DNA from: WJMT01 sp964611275
GTDB taxonomy: Bacteria > Acidobacteriota > Aminicenantia > Aminicenantales > Aminicenantaceae
Assembly (NCBI GenBank): GCA_964611275.1
Contig: CAZSZS010000046.1
Location: 1-23,825 of the forward strand
DNA length: 23,825 nucleotides
Direction: 5' to 3'
In this document: in pieces, positions 22,480 through 23,825 of the stretch
Layout: every line of letters starts with the position of its first letter
Position numbering within the stretch: the stretch's first letter is position 1
Notes under the pieces: model-generated
The model's input: the letters and a program-made list of their open reading frames with translations, nothing else
Told to the model about the DNA's origin: nothing
Database searches by the model: none
Translations under genes and position numbers: made by a program

Positions 22480-23613
22480 TTATTTAAAAAAATCGCTCAT
22501 TTTTCCAACGATGTATTCCTGCTGGGAGTTGGTGAGCTCAGGATATACAGGAAGAGAGAGAACGGATCGGGACGCATCTTCCGCTGCAGGAAGATCTCCT
22601 TTAAGATAGCCCAGGTCTTTAAAGCATTCCTGAAGGTGGAGCGGCACCGGATAATAGACGGCCGTGCTTATCCCCTGTTCTTTAAGGTATTCCCGGAGCT
22701 TGTCCCGGGAGCGAGTGCGCAAAGTATATTGGTTGTAGATGTGATGGTTTCTGTCGCCCGAGTCCTTATAGACCTCAATAGGAGTTTTGACGGCTCCTTT
22801 TTCTATAAGGCCTGACTGAGCAAAGAGCCTGTTATAAAGGGCTGCATTTTTTCGGCGCTTTTCCGACCAGGAATCAAGGTACTTGAGCTTGACCAGAAGT
22901 ACGGCAGCCTGCAGAGCATCCAGCCGGAAATTCCCCCCTACGATCTTGTGGTAGTACTTGGAACGGGCGCCGTGCACACGGAGCGCTTCCAGTTTGTCAT
23001 AAAGCGCAGATTCCCGGGTTATGACCATGCCGCCGTCACCGGCTCCGCCCAGGTTTTTGGAGGGGAAAAAGGAGAAGATGCCAAACTCACCCATGGACCC
23101 CGCTTTTTTGCGCTTGTACTGGGCGCCTATGGACTGGGCCGCATCTTCTATGACCGGGAGAGCATGTTTGGAAGCGGTTTCAAGTATGGGGTCCATATCC
23201 GCGCACTGCCCGAATAAGTGCACCGGGATAACGGCTCTGGTGCGGCGGGTTATGGCTGGTTCCAGCTTGTTCGGATCCATGTTGAAGGTGTCAGGGTCTA
23301 TGTCCACGAATTTGGGAGTGGCATTGAGACGGGAGATCACTCCGGCTGTAGAAAAAAAGGTGAACGGTGTGGTGATGACCTCATCACCCGGCTCGATACC
23401 CAGGGCCATAAGAGAGATAAGGAGCGCGTCCGTACCGGATGAGACTCCAAGGGCATAGGGTGTCTCTGAATACCGGGCGATCTCCTTCTCCAGCTCTGTG
23501 ACTTTGGGCCCCAGTATGAAGTACTGGGAGTCAAAGACCTCATCCACGGCCGCACGGATCTCCTCTTTTATGGACGCATACTGTTCTTTTAAATCAAGTA
23601 AAGGAATTTTCAT
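22480..23613 (-). CDS. DegT/DnrJ/EryC1 sugar aminotransferase
   Basis: The 377-residue PLP enzyme has the full family layout: IPLLDLKEQY at the start, ALGVSSGTDALLISL (54-68), DEVITTPFTFFST (77-89), VIEDAAQSIGA (154-164, with Asp157 for the PLP nitrogen) and FFPSKNLGGAGDGG (182-195, with the PLP lysine at 186). These enzymes transaminate keto sugars bound to nucleotides. The closest pathway is WbpE-type amination of UDP-3-keto-GlcNAc uronate, one step after a WbpA-type dehydrogenase (here at 13468-14790) and a WbpB-type oxidase (not in the window), but 4-keto substrates are also possible. The ATG follows the stop of the Hpt-domain gene by nine bases (GGGGATAAT as spacer and ribosome site), so the two are probably co-transcribed. 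Confidence 0.9.
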   Translation of the reverse strand: MKIPLLDLKEQYASIKEEIRAAVDEVFDSQYFILGPKVTELEKEIARYSETPYALGVSSGTDALLISLMALGIEPGDEVITTPFTFFSTAGVISRLNATPKFVDIDPDTFNMDPNKLEPAITRRTRAVIPVHLFGQCADMDPILETASKHALPVIEDAAQSIGAQYKRKKAGSMGEFGIFSFFPSKNLGGAGDGGMVITRESALYDKLEALRVHGARSKYYHKIVGGNFRLDALQAAVLLVKLKYLDSWSEKRRKNAALYNRLFAQSGLIEKGAVKTPIEVYKDSGDRNHHIYNQYTLRTRSRDKLREYLKEQGISTAVYYPVPLHLQECFKDLGYLKGDLPAAEDASRSVLSLPVYPELTNSQQEYIVGKMSDFFK

Positions 23614-23622
23614 ATTATCCCC

Positions 23623-23825
23623 CTATTTTCTAATCTCTTTTTCCAAAACCTTTCTTAGAACAGCGTACTGTTTCTCAAGCTCGGGCATAAGCGATGTGAT
23701 CTCCGCAAAGTCTCTTTTTTCCGCAGCTCTTTCCAAGGTAGAAGCTGTTTGGCGGAGCACCTCTGCCCCTATATTAGCTGCAGCTCCTTTGATCGTATGG
23801 GCCTGCATCCTTATTTTTTCACAGT
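23623..23825 (-). CDS. C-terminal end of an Hpt phosphotransfer-domain protein (5' end outside window)
   Basis: The frame is open from the right edge to a TAG at 23623-23625. The visible part reads ..EKIRMQAHTIKGAAANIGAE.., matching the phospho-histidine helix of Hpt domains (AH.LKG.a.n.GA), followed by a second helix (TASTLERAAEKRDFAEI) and a coiled C terminus. The His of AHTIKG would carry phosphate between a hybrid kinase and a response regulator. Such a C-terminal Hpt is common in hybrid sensor kinases, so the whole gene may be one. A start at the ATG within the window is unlikely, because the domain already runs through it. Confidence 0.78.
   Translation of the reverse strand, partial: CEKIRMQAHTIKGAAANIGAEVLRQTASTLERAAEKRDFAEITSLMPELEKQYAVLRKVLEKEIRK

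Overview
The window reads as chromosomal DNA from a Gram-negative, probably anaerobic bacterium of moderate G+C. It has an outer-membrane beta-barrel with a signal peptide, a Tat-dependent hydrolase, a Wzx/Wzy-type surface polysaccharide locus and an oxygen-sensitive anaerobic sulfatase-maturase-like radical SAM enzyme. Together with the propeller sensor kinase and the many intergenic GGGTCGGRCC-type repeats, this would suit an uncultured member of the Desulfobacterota, Acidobacteriota or Aminicenantota. That placement is a guess from general style, not a match.

Region 1 (1-11125, minus strand) is a polysaccharide operon read from right to left. It opens with a VapB/VapC-like toxin-antitoxin pair (11125-10519). 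A sulfotransferase follows and overlaps the toxin gene. Next come a Wzx-type flippase, a sulfatase-superfamily enzyme without the formylglycine motif, a GT4 glycosyltransferase, a Wzy/ligase-type membrane protein, a second sulfotransferase, another GT4 transferase, a third sulfotransferase and a WecG/TagA/CpsF transferase. Gaps are mostly under 30 bases, and several genes overlap. The likely product is a sulfated, lipid-linked repeat-unit glycan. After a gap holding a repeat element, the 5' part of a zinc-ribbon SAM methyltransferase runs off the left edge.

Region 2 (11225-15317) holds an outer-membrane beta-barrel gene with its own strong promoter placed so close to the ATG that the mRNA may be leaderless. 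It also holds a strong minus-strand terminator, a broken gene (CarboxypepD_reg-like half plus a translation-factor-like barrel, split by TAG), a WbpA-type UDP-HexNAc 6-dehydrogenase, and a gene-free stretch with REP-like palindromes.

Region 3 (15318-20371) is a plus-strand sigma-54-activator-like regulator whose receiver Asp, GAFTGA loop and one arginine finger all look degenerate. It converges on a large sensor kinase with 14 propeller blades and a HisKA_2/HATPase output.

Region 4 (20372-23825) has the radical SAM/SPASM maturase-like gene (+), then on the minus strand a Tat-exported dienelactone hydrolase-like enzyme, a DegT-type sugar aminotransferase, and the C-terminal end of an Hpt phosphotransfer protein at the right edge. 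WbpA and the aminotransferase could feed an amino-sugar uronate into the same glycan.

The most unusual pattern is a dispersed intergenic repeat in four copies (about 681-797, 11222-11346, 16674-16798, 20179-20300). In three of them the junction with the neighbouring gene is a short tandem duplication that includes that gene's stop codon.
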